From an uncultured candidate division Zixibacteria bacterium (GTDB lineage: Bacteria > Zixibacteria > MSB-5A5 > GN15 > PGXB01), in contig CALMKK010000177.1 of assembly GCA_937867135.1 (NCBI GenBank), positions 1 to 32,974 of the forward strand: a DNA stretch of 32,974 bases, read 5' to 3'. Below the pieces are notes generated by a model. The model did not search any database, was not told where the DNA came from, and saw only the letters and a program-made list of their open reading frames with translations. Position 1 is the first letter of the stretch. Each line of letters begins with the position of its first letter. Made by a program: the position numbers and the translations under genes. Shown here piece by piece: positions 17,388-25,729 of this stretch.

Positions 17388-19081
17388 TCCGGTTTCGGCG
17401 TTTCCCGGCTATTTTATTAATAATATTTTCGGCATTGTTGTTTTCGCAATGCGCGAAGATTGAGCCGCCGCCGGGCGGTCCGGAAGACAAAACGGGACCA
17501 TCGGTGTTAAGTACCGTCCCCGTCACGGGAGCGGTAAAAATTCCTCGTTCCAATACGGTGGCGATAGCCTTCTCCGAAACGGTTGATCATCGTACCGCCG
17601 AAGCCAATTGCTTCATCACTCCACTTACGGAAAAAAAATTGAAATTCAAGTGGCGCGGTAAAATACTTAATATTACAATGCCGGATTCTTTTGCGGAAAA
17701 AACAACATACATTGTCAATATCGGTTCCTCGGTGGCCGATTTCCGCGGCAATAAAATGGCCCAGTCTTTTCAATTTGCATTTTCAACCGGCGACAGTATC
17801 AATCAAGGCAAGATTACAGGCAAAATTTTTCAGGGCCCAAACCCCGCTTCGGGAATGTCAATCGGTCTATATGACACCGTTTCCGCCTATTCATATAAAA
17901 CCTTCGACTCGGTTATTCCGAAATTTTTGACCCAATCCGGCGGAGACGGGAAATATATTCTGGATTATCTCCCGTACGGGAAATTTGTGGCGCTGGCCTT
18001 TAAGGATATAAATAATAATAAGAGGTTTGATTATCCCGATGAGGATTACGGCATTCCCAGCCGCCTTACGAATATTAAGGCCGGAGGAGAATCGCCCGGC
18101 ATTGATTTTTATATGCGCCGTACCGATACGACGTCGGCGGCGATTTTATCGACATCAGTAACACTGGATCGTCTGGTGAAAGTCCGTTTTTCCCGCAAAT
18201 TCCCTGGGAAATTATTGGCAGGCAATTTGGATAAAATATTCATGATTGCGGAAGATAGCGGGCGGGGCAAGCTTTATCCCTCATCCCTATTTGAAAATCC
18301 TGAGGATACCCTGACGACTTATAGCCTATTTTTTCCCAAGATCGAAGAAGGTTCGTGGCGCCTGGCGTTGGAAAAAGGTCTCTTTAGCACTCCCGACACG
18401 ATTGGTCTAATTGAAGGAAGTCTGATGCAGGTTAAATTCGGGGTTGATCAGAATCGACCTACGGTTGTAGCAGTATCGCAAAGCGGCCAAACAAATTTCC
18501 CCAGCGACTCGACGATTGAAATACTATTTTCGGAGCCGATTGATAAAATATATGCGTCCGACACAATGGCAATCATTCGCAACAGCGATAGTTCCATCGT
18601 TCCCGCTTCTCAAAACTGGAAGGATGATTTTCGTCTCGATTTAAGCATCCCGCCTCGATGGGGTGGGAATTACCGTCTTGATATACATCAGCCTCTAATT
18701 CGCGATATGGCCGGAAATATTTCGGGGGATTCGGTCAAATCATATTCATTTAAAACCTACAGCAAGGATTCCTTGGGGGCCATTTCGGGCACGATGACGG
18801 TATTTTCAGGGGAAGATTCATTGGCCCAAGTTTATCTGAAGTTCAATTCTCTGTCCAATAAACAGTTTTTTCAAGAAAAAATGGGCGGGAAAGAGTTCCG
18901 GTTATCCCTTCCGGGAGGGAAGTATCTTCTATCGGGATTTATCGATCGCAATGGCAATCAAAAGCAAGATATCGGTTTTTTGACACCGTTTGAATTGGCG
19001 GAACCGTCTGCTGTATATCCCGATACAATAAGAGTTCGCCCCCGCTTTGAAACCGCCGGAATAGATTTCTTATTTAAATAA
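17384..19081 (+). CDS. Lipoprotein with Ig-like (Big_5) domains
   Basis: The GTG start overlaps the stop of the TPR gene (GTGA). The 565-residue product has a lipoprotein signal with lipobox FSQC (Cys near 23), followed by a proline-rich linker (EPPPGGPEDKTGPS). A Big_5-type Ig-like domain (about 38-135) has the pattern PSVLSTVPVTGAVKIP...VAIAFSETVD and closes with FQFAFST. A carboxypeptidase-regulatory-like beta-sandwich (about 140-240, GKYILDYLPYGKFVALAFKD) follows. A second Big_5-like segment (about 370-450) contains IEILFSEPID and KSYSFKT. The C-terminal part has FIDRNGNQKQDIG. Similar lipoproteins are common in Bacteroidota and other FCB genomes with unknown function. Coupling to the TPR lipoprotein suggests the two act together at the envelope. 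Confidence 0.85.
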   Translation: MIRFRRFPAILLIIFSALLFSQCAKIEPPPGGPEDKTGPSVLSTVPVTGAVKIPRSNTVAIAFSETVDHRTAEANCFITPLTEKKLKFKWRGKILNITMPDSFAEKTTYIVNIGSSVADFRGNKMAQSFQFAFSTGDSINQGKITGKIFQGPNPASGMSIGLYDTVSAYSYKTFDSVIPKFLTQSGGDGKYILDYLPYGKFVALAFKDINNNKRFDYPDEDYGIPSRLTNIKAGGESPGIDFYMRRTDTTSAAILSTSVTLDRLVKVRFSRKFPGKLLAGNLDKIFMIAEDSGRGKLYPSSLFENPEDTLTTYSLFFPKIEEGSWRLALEKGLFSTPDTIGLIEGSLMQVKFGVDQNRPTVVAVSQSGQTNFPSDSTIEILFSEPIDKIYASDTMAIIRNSDSSIVPASQNWKDDFRLDLSIPPRWGGNYRLDIHQPLIRDMAGNISGDSVKSYSFKTYSKDSLGAISGTMTVFSGEDSLAQVYLKFNSLSNKQFFQEKMGGKEFRLSLPGGKYLLSGFIDRNGNQKQDIGFLTPFELAEPSAVYPDTIRVRPRFETAGIDFLFK

Positions 19082-19090
19082 AGACACGTT

Positions 19091-19121
19091 GAAAAAGAGG
19101 CGGGAAAGAATCTTTCCCGCC
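19091..19121 (-). terminator. Terminator of the OmpA-like lipoprotein gene (probably bidirectional)
   Basis: GGCGGGAAAGA and TCTTTCCCGCC form a near-perfect stem with a very tight loop. On the minus strand the stem is followed by TCTTTTTC, a proper U tract. It lies between convergent genes ending at 19081 (+) and 19145 (-), so it may serve both. Confidence 0.75.
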
Positions 19122-19144
19122 CAAGAAATTGTCTGTTTATTTTA

Positions 19145-19741
19145 CTATTGAAGCGGACCCCAGAGTTTTAGAACGACCCGGCGATTTTTGGCATTGGCGT
19201 TGGCTTCATCCGGCATCGCCACCGGTTTGGCCTTACCATAACTGACAGTATACATGCGATAAAGAGGAATGCCAAATTTGTCTGTCATATGAGTCTTGAC
19301 AGCTTCAGCCCTTTTTATCCCCAATTCAAAATTATAACTGTCCGAGCCGGTTCGATCGGTAAAACCCGCGATTTCCAGAATAGACTGCTTCACATCAATC
19401 ATCTTCTGTCCCAGCGCTTCCAAGTTATCCGTGGAAACCTGATTCAATTCATAGCTGTCAAAAGCATAATTGACGGTTCCTTCCCAAATGACCTGATAAT
19501 TTTCAAAGCCTTTGGCCTGATTGAGAGCCATATCGGTCTTTTTGGAAAGCTCATCGGTAGTTGCCTGAATCCTCTTAATCTCCTCGGCATTGGCGTCCGA
19601 TTGCGCCTTGGCCGAGCTAACATCGGCCTGCACTTTGGATTGCATATCGGCTATCTGCTTATCGACGTATCCCTTGCTTGCGCAACCTGCAATAAGCACC
19701 AATAAGGCAACCATAGCCGCAAAAAGGACTTTATTTCCCAT
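19145..19741 (-). CDS. OmpA/Pal-like peptidoglycan-binding lipoprotein
   Basis: The 198-residue protein starts after a strong GGAGGAG site. A lipoprotein signal with lipobox LIAGC (Cys near 20) is followed by an alanine-rich heptad segment (about 26-75, KQIADMQSKVQADVSSAKAQ) that should form a coiled coil, and then by an OmpA C-terminal domain (about 85-198). This domain has VNYAFDSYEL, LEIAGFTDRTGSDSYNFELG, KRAEAVKTHM and the late NRRVVL. The Asp and Arg that grip diaminopimelate in OmpA/Pal are present in the FTDRTGSDSYN and KRAEAV regions. It should tether the outer membrane to peptidoglycan. The coiled coil, reminiscent of Lpp, is longer than in classical Pal, so I do not assign pal. A minus-strand TTGACA lies at 19814-19809 without a convincing -10 box. 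Confidence 0.9.
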   Translation of the reverse strand: MGNKVLFAAMVALLVLIAGCASKGYVDKQIADMQSKVQADVSSAKAQSDANAEEIKRIQATTDELSKKTDMALNQAKGFENYQVIWEGTVNYAFDSYELNQVSTDNLEALGQKMIDVKQSILEIAGFTDRTGSDSYNFELGIKRAEAVKTHMTDKFGIPLYRMYTVSYGKAKPVAMPDEANANAKNRRVVLKLWGPLQ

Positions 19742-19836
19742 TTCTCCTCCGGTATATAAGACGTTAAAGACTTTTTTATACCTAAAAGTAAGGCTTTTGC
19801 CCTTATACTGTCAAGCAAAAAAATGGTTCCAGCCGG

Positions 19837-20640
19837 CTATTGCTTTATGGCTCCGGCAGTTACGCCGGATACAATCTGCCGCTGGAAGAATAGAAAAACG
19901 ATTAAAATTGGGACAACCGCTAGTGTCGAGCCAGCCATCAAGTGGGGCCAATCAATCGCCTGATGCCCCTGATAAAGGGCCAGCCCGACCGGAAGTGTTC
20001 GAACCGATTCTGACGATGTCAAAATAAATGGGAAAATAAAGGAATTCCAGTTGGTCATGAAGGATTGAATAGCCAGGACCGCCAGGGCCGGCTTGCAGAG
20101 AGGCATTACCACCCGGGCAATAATAGTTAATTCGCCGGCTCCGTCGATGCGGGCGGCTTCCTCCATTGACGACGGCAAGCCATCGATATACTGCTTAACC
20201 AGAAATATGCCAATGGGATTCACCAAAAAGGGGAGAATCAGGGCCCAATAGGTATCATAAATTCCGGCCTTATAGACAATCAAATAAAGGGGTATTATTA
20301 TGATATGAGCCGGGATCATCAGGACAAATATAACCGAATAGAACCAGAATTTCTGCCCGATAAAACGATACCGCGAGAATGCATATCCCACCATGAAGCA
20401 AAACAGGATGTTGCCCAGAGTAACAACTATCCCGACCAGAATGGAATTCAGCAGATAGACGGCCATCTGCCCCGAACCAAAAATGTCCAGATATGATTTG
20501 AGGGTAAATCCGGTCGAGAAGAGACTTATCAGGTCCATACCCAAATCGCCCGGTGAAAAGGAAACACGAAACATCCAAAGTAGGGGGAATATCATCACAA
20601 TGAGAATTGATGAAAGAATGAGATACTTTATAATTTTCAT
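19837..20640 (-). CDS. Sugar ABC transporter permease (MalG-type)
   Basis: This 267-residue inner-membrane protein has about six transmembrane helices. Its EAA loop (EEAARIDGAGELTIIARVVMPLCKPAL) is the coupling helix that contacts the ATPase. The family (carbohydrate uptake transporter 1, MalG/LacG/UgpE-like) imports oligosaccharides or glycerol-phosphate-type substrates. Its start overlaps the end of the preceding permease gene by four bases, and the binding-protein gene lies upstream of that. It is the last gene of the unit on this strand; I did not find a good terminator in the 95 bp before the OmpA-like gene. Confidence 0.92.
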   Translation of the reverse strand: MKIIKYLILSSILIVMIFPLLWMFRVSFSPGDLGMDLISLFSTGFTLKSYLDIFGSGQMAVYLLNSILVGIVVTLGNILFCFMVGYAFSRYRFIGQKFWFYSVIFVLMIPAHIIIIPLYLIVYKAGIYDTYWALILPFLVNPIGIFLVKQYIDGLPSSMEEAARIDGAGELTIIARVVMPLCKPALAVLAIQSFMTNWNSFIFPFILTSSESVRTLPVGLALYQGHQAIDWPHLMAGSTLAVVPILIVFLFFQRQIVSGVTAGAIKQ

Positions 20641-21500
20641 TGCAGCGACCTTTGTTGAAAAAGGCCAAATTGGGCCAGAGAAAACACGGCGATTATCAGA
20701 AACAAGATATAGGCGGCCGCCGAAGCATAACCGAACTCGAAACGGCTGAGGCCGGTTTCATAAATAAAATAGACAGCCGTAGAGGTGCCACTTTTGCCGC
20801 CGGTCATGACGAATATTTCCGTGAATATCTGAAAGGATTTAATGGTGTTAATGACCACGATAAACAGCGCCACCGGTTTGAGCAAAGGCAAAGTAATTGA
20901 GAAAAACTGCCTGGTTCGGCCTGCCCCGGCCACGACGGCGGCTTCATATAATTCTTCAGGAATCGATTTCAGGCCGGCCAGGAAGAGAAGCATATAATAT
21001 CCGACCGACATCCAGATATCCATCGCCATTATGGCCATAAGAGCGGTTTTATTGGACAATAGAAAGCCATTCTCCGGGGGGCCCAGACCCAGTATTTGGG
21101 CCAAAATATGTATATACCCGCCTCGTGAATAGAGATTGGTAAAAATAAGGGCTATAACCACCATGGAGGTAATCGATGGCATAAAATAGCCGGAACGAAA
21201 TATGGTTCGTCCCGCAAATTGCTTTTCGACCAAAAGAGCCACTAACAGAGCCACTATGGTGGTTACTGGAATGGTTCCCAGTACAAAATAAAAGGTATTC
21301 TTTAAAGCTTCCGTGAAGGCGCTATCCGAGAAGAGCGCCGCGAAATTTTGAAAACCGACCCAGTGAAAGGAGGGTCGCAGGAGGCGATAATCAGTAAATC
21401 CCAGATATAGTGAGTATAGTAAGGGAAACAGCCAGAAAATTAAAAAGGTCAAAATCCAGGGTGAGGCGAACAGGGATCCGACAGCCCGGCGTGAATTCAT
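20637..21500 (-). CDS. Sugar ABC transporter permease (MalF-type)
   Basis: This 287-residue protein has six predicted transmembrane helices and an EAA loop (LYEAAVVAGAGRTRQFFSITLPLLKPV). It pairs with the MalG-type permease to form the translocation pore. It overlaps both neighbours by four bases (20637-20640 and 21497-21500), so the three genes are translated as a coupled set. The short N-terminus, without the extra helices and periplasmic loop of E. coli MalF, is typical of the LacF/UgpA subgroup. Confidence 0.92.
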   Translation of the reverse strand: MNSRRAVGSLFASPWILTFLIFWLFPLLYSLYLGFTDYRLLRPSFHWVGFQNFAALFSDSAFTEALKNTFYFVLGTIPVTTIVALLVALLVEKQFAGRTIFRSGYFMPSITSMVVIALIFTNLYSRGGYIHILAQILGLGPPENGFLLSNKTALMAIMAMDIWMSVGYYMLLFLAGLKSIPEELYEAAVVAGAGRTRQFFSITLPLLKPVALFIVVINTIKSFQIFTEIFVMTGGKSGTSTAVYFIYETGLSRFEFGYASAAAYILFLIIAVFSLAQFGLFQQRSLQ

Positions 21501-22732
21501 TTATTATCTATCAATTTCTGGATTTTGCCGCGAGCCGCATATAAACCGTCGGCCACCGGCATCCCCTTAAATAGAACTTCCTCCAACATCGTCTCAATGA
21601 TATCTTCAATATATACCCATTGCGGATCAGGAGCAGGGAAAGGGGAGAGATTGATTTCCTTAATAAAAATCTGCAGGGCCGGGTCATCGTTAAAGAACTT
21701 ATCGTTGGCAGTTTCTTTATTTGACGGATTCGCCGAATAATTGGCTTTACAAAAGGCCAGTTGATTTTCTCTGTCGGTTATATATCGGATGAATTTAAGA
21801 GCCTCGGCCCGATGCGGCGATTTGGCGCTGACCGATAAATATTCTCCGCCGACGAATGATTTTCCGGGGTAGACAGGACCGGGAATAAGAGCGGTCATGA
21901 AATCAATATTAATTTTTTCATTTCTAATTCGTTTCAAGAGCCAGTCGCCGGAAATAATCACGCCGACCTTCCCAGCCAGGAAAGCATCTTCGATCCGTCG
22001 CTGGGTATCTACCAGAGAACAACTATCGCTCAGATTTTTGTAATACTTGAGGGCATCGTACCCTTTTTGACTTGAGATGACGGCGAAATTGCCGTTGCGG
22101 CTGATAATTCTGCCGCCAAAGGACCAGAAAAACGGCAGGAATTTTTTGTAAAGGGTATGCTTCTCAGCGGCATTAGAGCCGAAGCCCCGCACCCCATTCC
22201 CGAGTGAATCAATTTTGAAGCAAAGGGTTTTCAATTGATCGAAAGTTATGGGAACGAAGTTGGAATCTTTCATAGCTCTGATCATGAGGGTGCGATTAAT
22301 ATATAAGACTCTGGTTCCCAGAATCCAGGGCATGGCATAAATGTCATTATTATATATGGCGGGGGGCCAGCCATAATATCCGGATGTATCTTTAACAAGA
22401 TCTTTAGACATCGGCATTAATTGGCCGGTTGAAGCGAATTCATAAATCCAATCCGAGCCGAGTTCGACAATATCCGGCGCCGTGCCTGAGGAAAAAGCCA
22501 CGACAATTTTTTCATGGCCGTTGCCCCAGGTGAGGTCGGTTAATTTGATTTTAATGTCGGGATTTTGCGCCTCATAATCAGCCACTATTTTTTCAAGAGT
22601 CGGCTTGATTGAGGGATCGGTCCAGAATTGCCACCACTCGATGGTGGTCGGACCGTTATTTTTGCCAGAACATGATAATAGCCCCAGAAGGGAAACAATC
22701 AGAATTATTGCATATAATTTATTTGTTTTCAT
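21497..22732 (-). CDS. Sugar ABC transporter substrate-binding lipoprotein
   Basis: The 411-residue protein has a lipoprotein signal (YAIILIVSLLGLLSC, Cys near 21), then the family 1 extracellular solute-binding fold: TIEWWQFWTDPSIKP at the N-terminus, VAFSSGTAPDIVELGSDWIYEFASTGQL, a central NDIYAMPWILGTRVLYINR, and FVGGEYLSVSAKSPHRAEALKFIRY near the C-terminus. It captures the sugar outside the inner membrane and delivers it to the two permeases. The substrate cannot be read from sequence. No ATPase gene is in the unit, so a shared MsmX/UgpC-type ATPase encoded elsewhere is expected. The ATG at 22732 has no Shine-Dalgarno site and lies six bases after a -10 box, suggesting a leaderless mRNA. 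Confidence 0.93.
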   Translation of the reverse strand: MKTNKLYAIILIVSLLGLLSCSGKNNGPTTIEWWQFWTDPSIKPTLEKIVADYEAQNPDIKIKLTDLTWGNGHEKIVVAFSSGTAPDIVELGSDWIYEFASTGQLMPMSKDLVKDTSGYYGWPPAIYNNDIYAMPWILGTRVLYINRTLMIRAMKDSNFVPITFDQLKTLCFKIDSLGNGVRGFGSNAAEKHTLYKKFLPFFWSFGGRIISRNGNFAVISSQKGYDALKYYKNLSDSCSLVDTQRRIEDAFLAGKVGVIISGDWLLKRIRNEKINIDFMTALIPGPVYPGKSFVGGEYLSVSAKSPHRAEALKFIRYITDRENQLAFCKANYSANPSNKETANDKFFNDDPALQIFIKEINLSPFPAPDPQWVYIEDIIETMLEEVLFKGMPVADGLYAARGKIQKLIDNK

Positions 22733-22738
22733 GATGCG

Positions 22739-22768
22739 ACTATAAAAAATCTATAGGGCAAATGTCAA
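22739..22768 (-). promoter_or_regulatory. Promoter of the sugar ABC transporter operon
   Basis: On the minus strand TTGACA (22768-22763) is followed after 18 bases by TATAGT (22744-22739), five of six matches to the consensus. The expected transcription start coincides with the ATG at 22732. Confidence 0.6.
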
Positions 22769-22816
22769 GCAAACTTTTTTATTGATTTGGAGGATAAAAA
22801 GGGATTAAATCGTGTT

Positions 22817-23680
22817 ATGCGGAGTACTTTTATAAAGTTATATATCATTATAACAATCGCTTCATTATGGCCAATCTCAGTCAATGGAGCGGTGGAGGCC
22901 AAAAATGCTCCGCCGTGGTTCGATACCGGGACTTTTCCGACTCTAATCATATCCATAATATCCATTCTTGTGGTTCTTATTGTAATCGACATGGCCAGAC
23001 GGGGGAAGAAGTTCACAATCCGTGAAATCGCCGGACTGAAAGCGATTGAGGAAGCGGTGGGACGAGCGACGGAAATGGGGGCGCCCATGCTTTTTACCCC
23101 CGGTTACGGAAGTGATATACAGCGACCGACCACAATTGCCTCGATGAATATATTATCAACCGTCGCGGAAAAAGCCGCAGAATATGATTGCCGATTGATT
23201 TATCCTACCCACGATCCGGTGATTATGGCGGTGGCCCAGGAAGTGGTCAAGGAAGGTTGTATAAAGGCAGGGTATCCTGAGCGGTTTCATGGTGATGATA
23301 TTTTCTACATTTCTTCATCGCAATTCGGTTACGCGGCGGCGGTCGACGGACTAATCAGCCGTTCCCGACCGGCCTCGATTTTTCTTCTGGGGACCTTTGA
23401 AGCTGAATCGTTGATAATGGCGGAGACCGGCAATAATGTCGGAGCGATTCAAATTGCGGGAACCGATTCGACCATTCAACTGGCCTTTTTTATCGTGGCT
23501 TGTGATTACACTTTAGTCGGCGAAGAACTATTTGCCGCCTCCGGCTATTTGACGAAAAATCAGGCCATATTATCATCTGTTAAGGCGCAGGATGTCATGA
23601 AAATTATCATTGCGGTTTTTGTTATTGTGGCGGTTATTTGGGTGACAATCGATCCTTTATCGAGCTGGTGGAAATATTAA
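22817..23680 (+). CDS. DUF6754-family membrane protein
   Basis: I choose ATG 22817 over the TTG at 22787 because it begins a signal-like segment (MRSTFIKLYIIITIASLWPISVNGA). The better GGAGG nevertheless lies too far upstream (22788), so the start is not certain. The 287-residue product has a second membrane helix (about 35-57, LIISIISILVVLIVIDMARRG) and a soluble alpha/beta domain (about 60-255). Typical DUF6754 stretches in it are EEAVGRATEMGAPMLFTPG, GTFEAESLIMAETGNNVGA, IQIAGT and VACDYTLVGEELFAASGYL. A C-terminal helix (IIIAVFVIVAVIWVTI) ends the chain. DUF6754 is known mainly from Chloroflexota and FCB-type genomes and has no assigned function. It is the first gene of a packed operon, with the next ATG directly at its stop codon. 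Confidence 0.85.
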   Translation: MRSTFIKLYIIITIASLWPISVNGAVEAKNAPPWFDTGTFPTLIISIISILVVLIVIDMARRGKKFTIREIAGLKAIEEAVGRATEMGAPMLFTPGYGSDIQRPTTIASMNILSTVAEKAAEYDCRLIYPTHDPVIMAVAQEVVKEGCIKAGYPERFHGDDIFYISSSQFGYAAAVDGLISRSRPASIFLLGTFEAESLIMAETGNNVGAIQIAGTDSTIQLAFFIVACDYTLVGEELFAASGYLTKNQAILSSVKAQDVMKIIIAVFVIVAVIWVTIDPLSSWWKY

Positions 23681-24301
23681 ATGCACACCAGAATTCCCTT
23701 ATTGATATGCCTTATCGCCGGAGTCCTGATGTTTCTCCAGTATTTCTCCGGCCATCCGGCGGCGAAAGCAATCTATAACAATATTCTTGATTGGTGGCAG
23801 ATTATTTTCGCGTTTACGTTGTTGGTCGGGGTTTTGGGTTTTATACGAAACAACCTTAGAAGTATCAGCCGAAAAAAGGAGACCCCCTTCAAGACGATTG
23901 CACTGATGGCACTGGTTTCAATGCCTTTTCTGGCTCTTGTCGGGGGGACTAAAATCGGTTCGCCTTTTATGTGGGTTTTTGAATATATGCAGGCGCCGAT
24001 GCAGGCGACCGTGTTTTCGCTATTGGCATTTTTTGTCGCGTCGGCTTCCTTTCGCGGTTTCCGCGCCCGCTCCGTTCCGGCGGCTATTCTACTGGTTTCG
24101 GCGGTAATTGTCCTGGTGGGCCGAGTTCCGCTTACCGAGCATTTTTCGACATCGCTCTCCAAAATCACTTTCTGGATTCAGGATTATCCGTCAATGGCGG
24201 CGCGCCGGGCCATTCTAATTGGCATCGGTCTGGGTTCCATGACCACGGCTTTGCGCGTAATTTTGGGAATTGAACGGACATACTTGCGGGGCGAGCGATG
24301 A
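23681..24301 (+). CDS. Polytopic membrane protein of unknown function (operon gene 2)
   Basis: This 206-residue protein has about five to six hydrophobic segments (for example PLLICLIAGVLMFLQYF, IIFAFTLLVGVLGFI, ALMALVSMPFLALVGG, VFSLLAFFVASASFRGF, AAILLVSAVIVLVGRV and ILIGIGLGSMTTALRVIL). Basic residues cluster between segments 2 and 3 (RNNLRSISRKKE) and at the C-terminus, which would face the cytoplasm. I recognise no family and no catalytic or metal-binding motif. Its ATG follows the DUF6754 stop without a gap and its stop overlaps the next start by four bases, so it is surely made together with its neighbours and is probably an integral part of the same complex. Confidence 0.85.
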   Translation: MHTRIPLLICLIAGVLMFLQYFSGHPAAKAIYNNILDWWQIIFAFTLLVGVLGFIRNNLRSISRKKETPFKTIALMALVSMPFLALVGGTKIGSPFMWVFEYMQAPMQATVFSLLAFFVASASFRGFRARSVPAAILLVSAVIVLVGRVPLTEHFSTSLSKITFWIQDYPSMAARRAILIGIGLGSMTTALRVILGIERTYLRGER

Positions 24302-25113
24302 GCGGTGAAAAAAGGCGCTGGATAATATTCGCCGCGCTTTTTGCGGTGGCAATCATATCATATATTCTGCCGATTCAAATAGAATCGCGGCCGTCTCCGG
24401 AAGTTCAGAAAAGCTATGATTATATCGAGAATCTGCCCGACTCGTCGGTGATGATGATTTCGTTCGACCACGAAGCTTCATCGCTTCCAGAAATTCAGCC
24501 GATAAGCCTGGCCATTCTGCGGCATCTTTTTCGCAAGAATTTACGGATAATTGGATTGTCGCTCTTTGCCGAAGGAACGGCGATTGGCTATGAAATGCTG
24601 AACAGAACAGCGCGGCAATACGGGAAGATTTATGGGCGTGATTATGTTTTTCTGGGTTTCAAACCGCAGCATATTTCGGCCATATTGGGAATGGGAGAAT
24701 CCATAAGGCGGGTTTTCCCGGAAGATTATTTTGGAAATGAGACCGATACGCTGGCCGTTATGCAGGGGGTTGATAATTACGATAAGGTGGCGATGGTAAT
24801 TTCAATCGCCGACGGCGACCGGGCGGTACAATGGATCGAGTATGCCGGAGCGCGATACAATCAAAAAATAATGGCCGGTTTGACCGCCGCCATGATCACG
24901 ACCTATGATCCGTATTTGGGCTCCGGTCAGCTTTATTCGGTAGTGGGCGGCCTTAAGGGTGCGGCCGAGTATGAAAAACTCTCAGGTCATCTCGGCGCGG
25001 GAAATCGGGGGATGTGGGCACAGACGACCAGTCACATTTTTATTATTGTGATGATTATTATTGGAAATATTGTCTATTTTCGTTCAAAGTCATCGCAAAA
25101 GGGGAGAGGATAG
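24298..25113 (+). CDS. Membrane-anchored alpha/beta protein, apparent distant paralogue of the DUF6754 protein (operon gene 3)
   Basis: The 271-residue product has an N-terminal membrane helix (about 7-26, WIIFAALFAVAIISYILPI), a soluble alpha/beta domain (about 45-235) and a C-terminal helix (HIFIIVMIIIGNIVYF) with a short basic tail. I recognise no named family. Read side by side with the first operon gene, the secondary-structure order and several short blocks match: RDYVFLGFKPQHISAILGMG against DDIFYISSSQFGYAAAVDGL, and IMAGLTAAMITTYDPYLGSG against IQIAGTDSTIQLAFFIVACD. Both proteins close with a glycine/alanine helix before the last membrane segment. Common ancestry is therefore inferred, not shown. 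The ATG overlaps the previous stop (ATGA). Confidence 0.82.
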   Translation: MSGEKRRWIIFAALFAVAIISYILPIQIESRPSPEVQKSYDYIENLPDSSVMMISFDHEASSLPEIQPISLAILRHLFRKNLRIIGLSLFAEGTAIGYEMLNRTARQYGKIYGRDYVFLGFKPQHISAILGMGESIRRVFPEDYFGNETDTLAVMQGVDNYDKVAMVISIADGDRAVQWIEYAGARYNQKIMAGLTAAMITTYDPYLGSGQLYSVVGGLKGAAEYEKLSGHLGAGNRGMWAQTTSHIFIIVMIIIGNIVYFRSKSSQKGRG

Positions 25114-25114
25114 A

Positions 25115-25729
25115 GTGGATATCGGGATTATTATAGCCGGGCTTTTGACGCTGGCTATTTATTCATTCCTCTATCGGGATAATCCGGTTTATAAAGCGGC
25201 CGAATCGCTTTTGATCGGCCTTTCTATCGGGTATGCGCTGGTTATTTTCTGGCAGACAACTCTGGTGGATCGTCTTTTCCGGCCACTTTTCAATGAAGGG
25301 GATTTGATTTTGATAATCCCACTACTTTTGGGTCTAATGATGTTCAGCCGCTTTTCGCAGAAATTAACCTGGCTGTCACGTCTCCCGATTGCTTTGATGA
25401 TAGGTGCCGGCGCCGGGGTTTCGATACCAGCCATGCTTTATGCTCGGACTTTGAAACAGATATCCGCCTCGGTGGCACCACTATACACTGCTTCGGGGGG
25501 ATTTGATTTCTCCGCTCTGGTTATCATTTTGGGACTTCTTTCAACCCTCGCCTATTTCTATTTCAGCCGGCGGCATGAAGGCGCCATGGGCAAGATGGCC
25601 AAAGCGGGCACATATTTTCTTATGATATTTTTTGGCGCAACCTTCGGGTATACGGTTATGTCCCGACTTTCAACGTTGATCGGAAGAATAGATTTTCTTC
25701 TGACTGATTTTCTGCATGTTTTAAGATGA
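25115..25729 (+). CDS. Polytopic membrane protein of unknown function (operon gene 4)
   Basis: The track starts this ORF at 25061, inside the previous gene. GTG 25115 is better, because it lies one base after that gene's stop and four bases after GGGGAGAGGA. The resulting 204-residue protein has about six hydrophobic segments (IGIIIAGLLTLAIYSFLY, LIGLSIGYALVIFW, LILIIPLLLGLMMF, LPIALMIGAGAGVSIPAML, ALVIILGLLSTLAYFYF, YFLMIFFGATFGYTV), with basic loops such as RFSQKLTWLSR and SRRHEG. I recognise no family. Its stop overlaps the start of a small zinc-ribbon gene (ATGA), placing it in the middle of a five-gene coupled unit. Confidence 0.82.
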   Translation: MDIGIIIAGLLTLAIYSFLYRDNPVYKAAESLLIGLSIGYALVIFWQTTLVDRLFRPLFNEGDLILIIPLLLGLMMFSRFSQKLTWLSRLPIALMIGAGAGVSIPAMLYARTLKQISASVAPLYTASGGFDFSALVIILGLLSTLAYFYFSRRHEGAMGKMAKAGTYFLMIFFGATFGYTVMSRLSTLIGRIDFLLTDFLHVLR

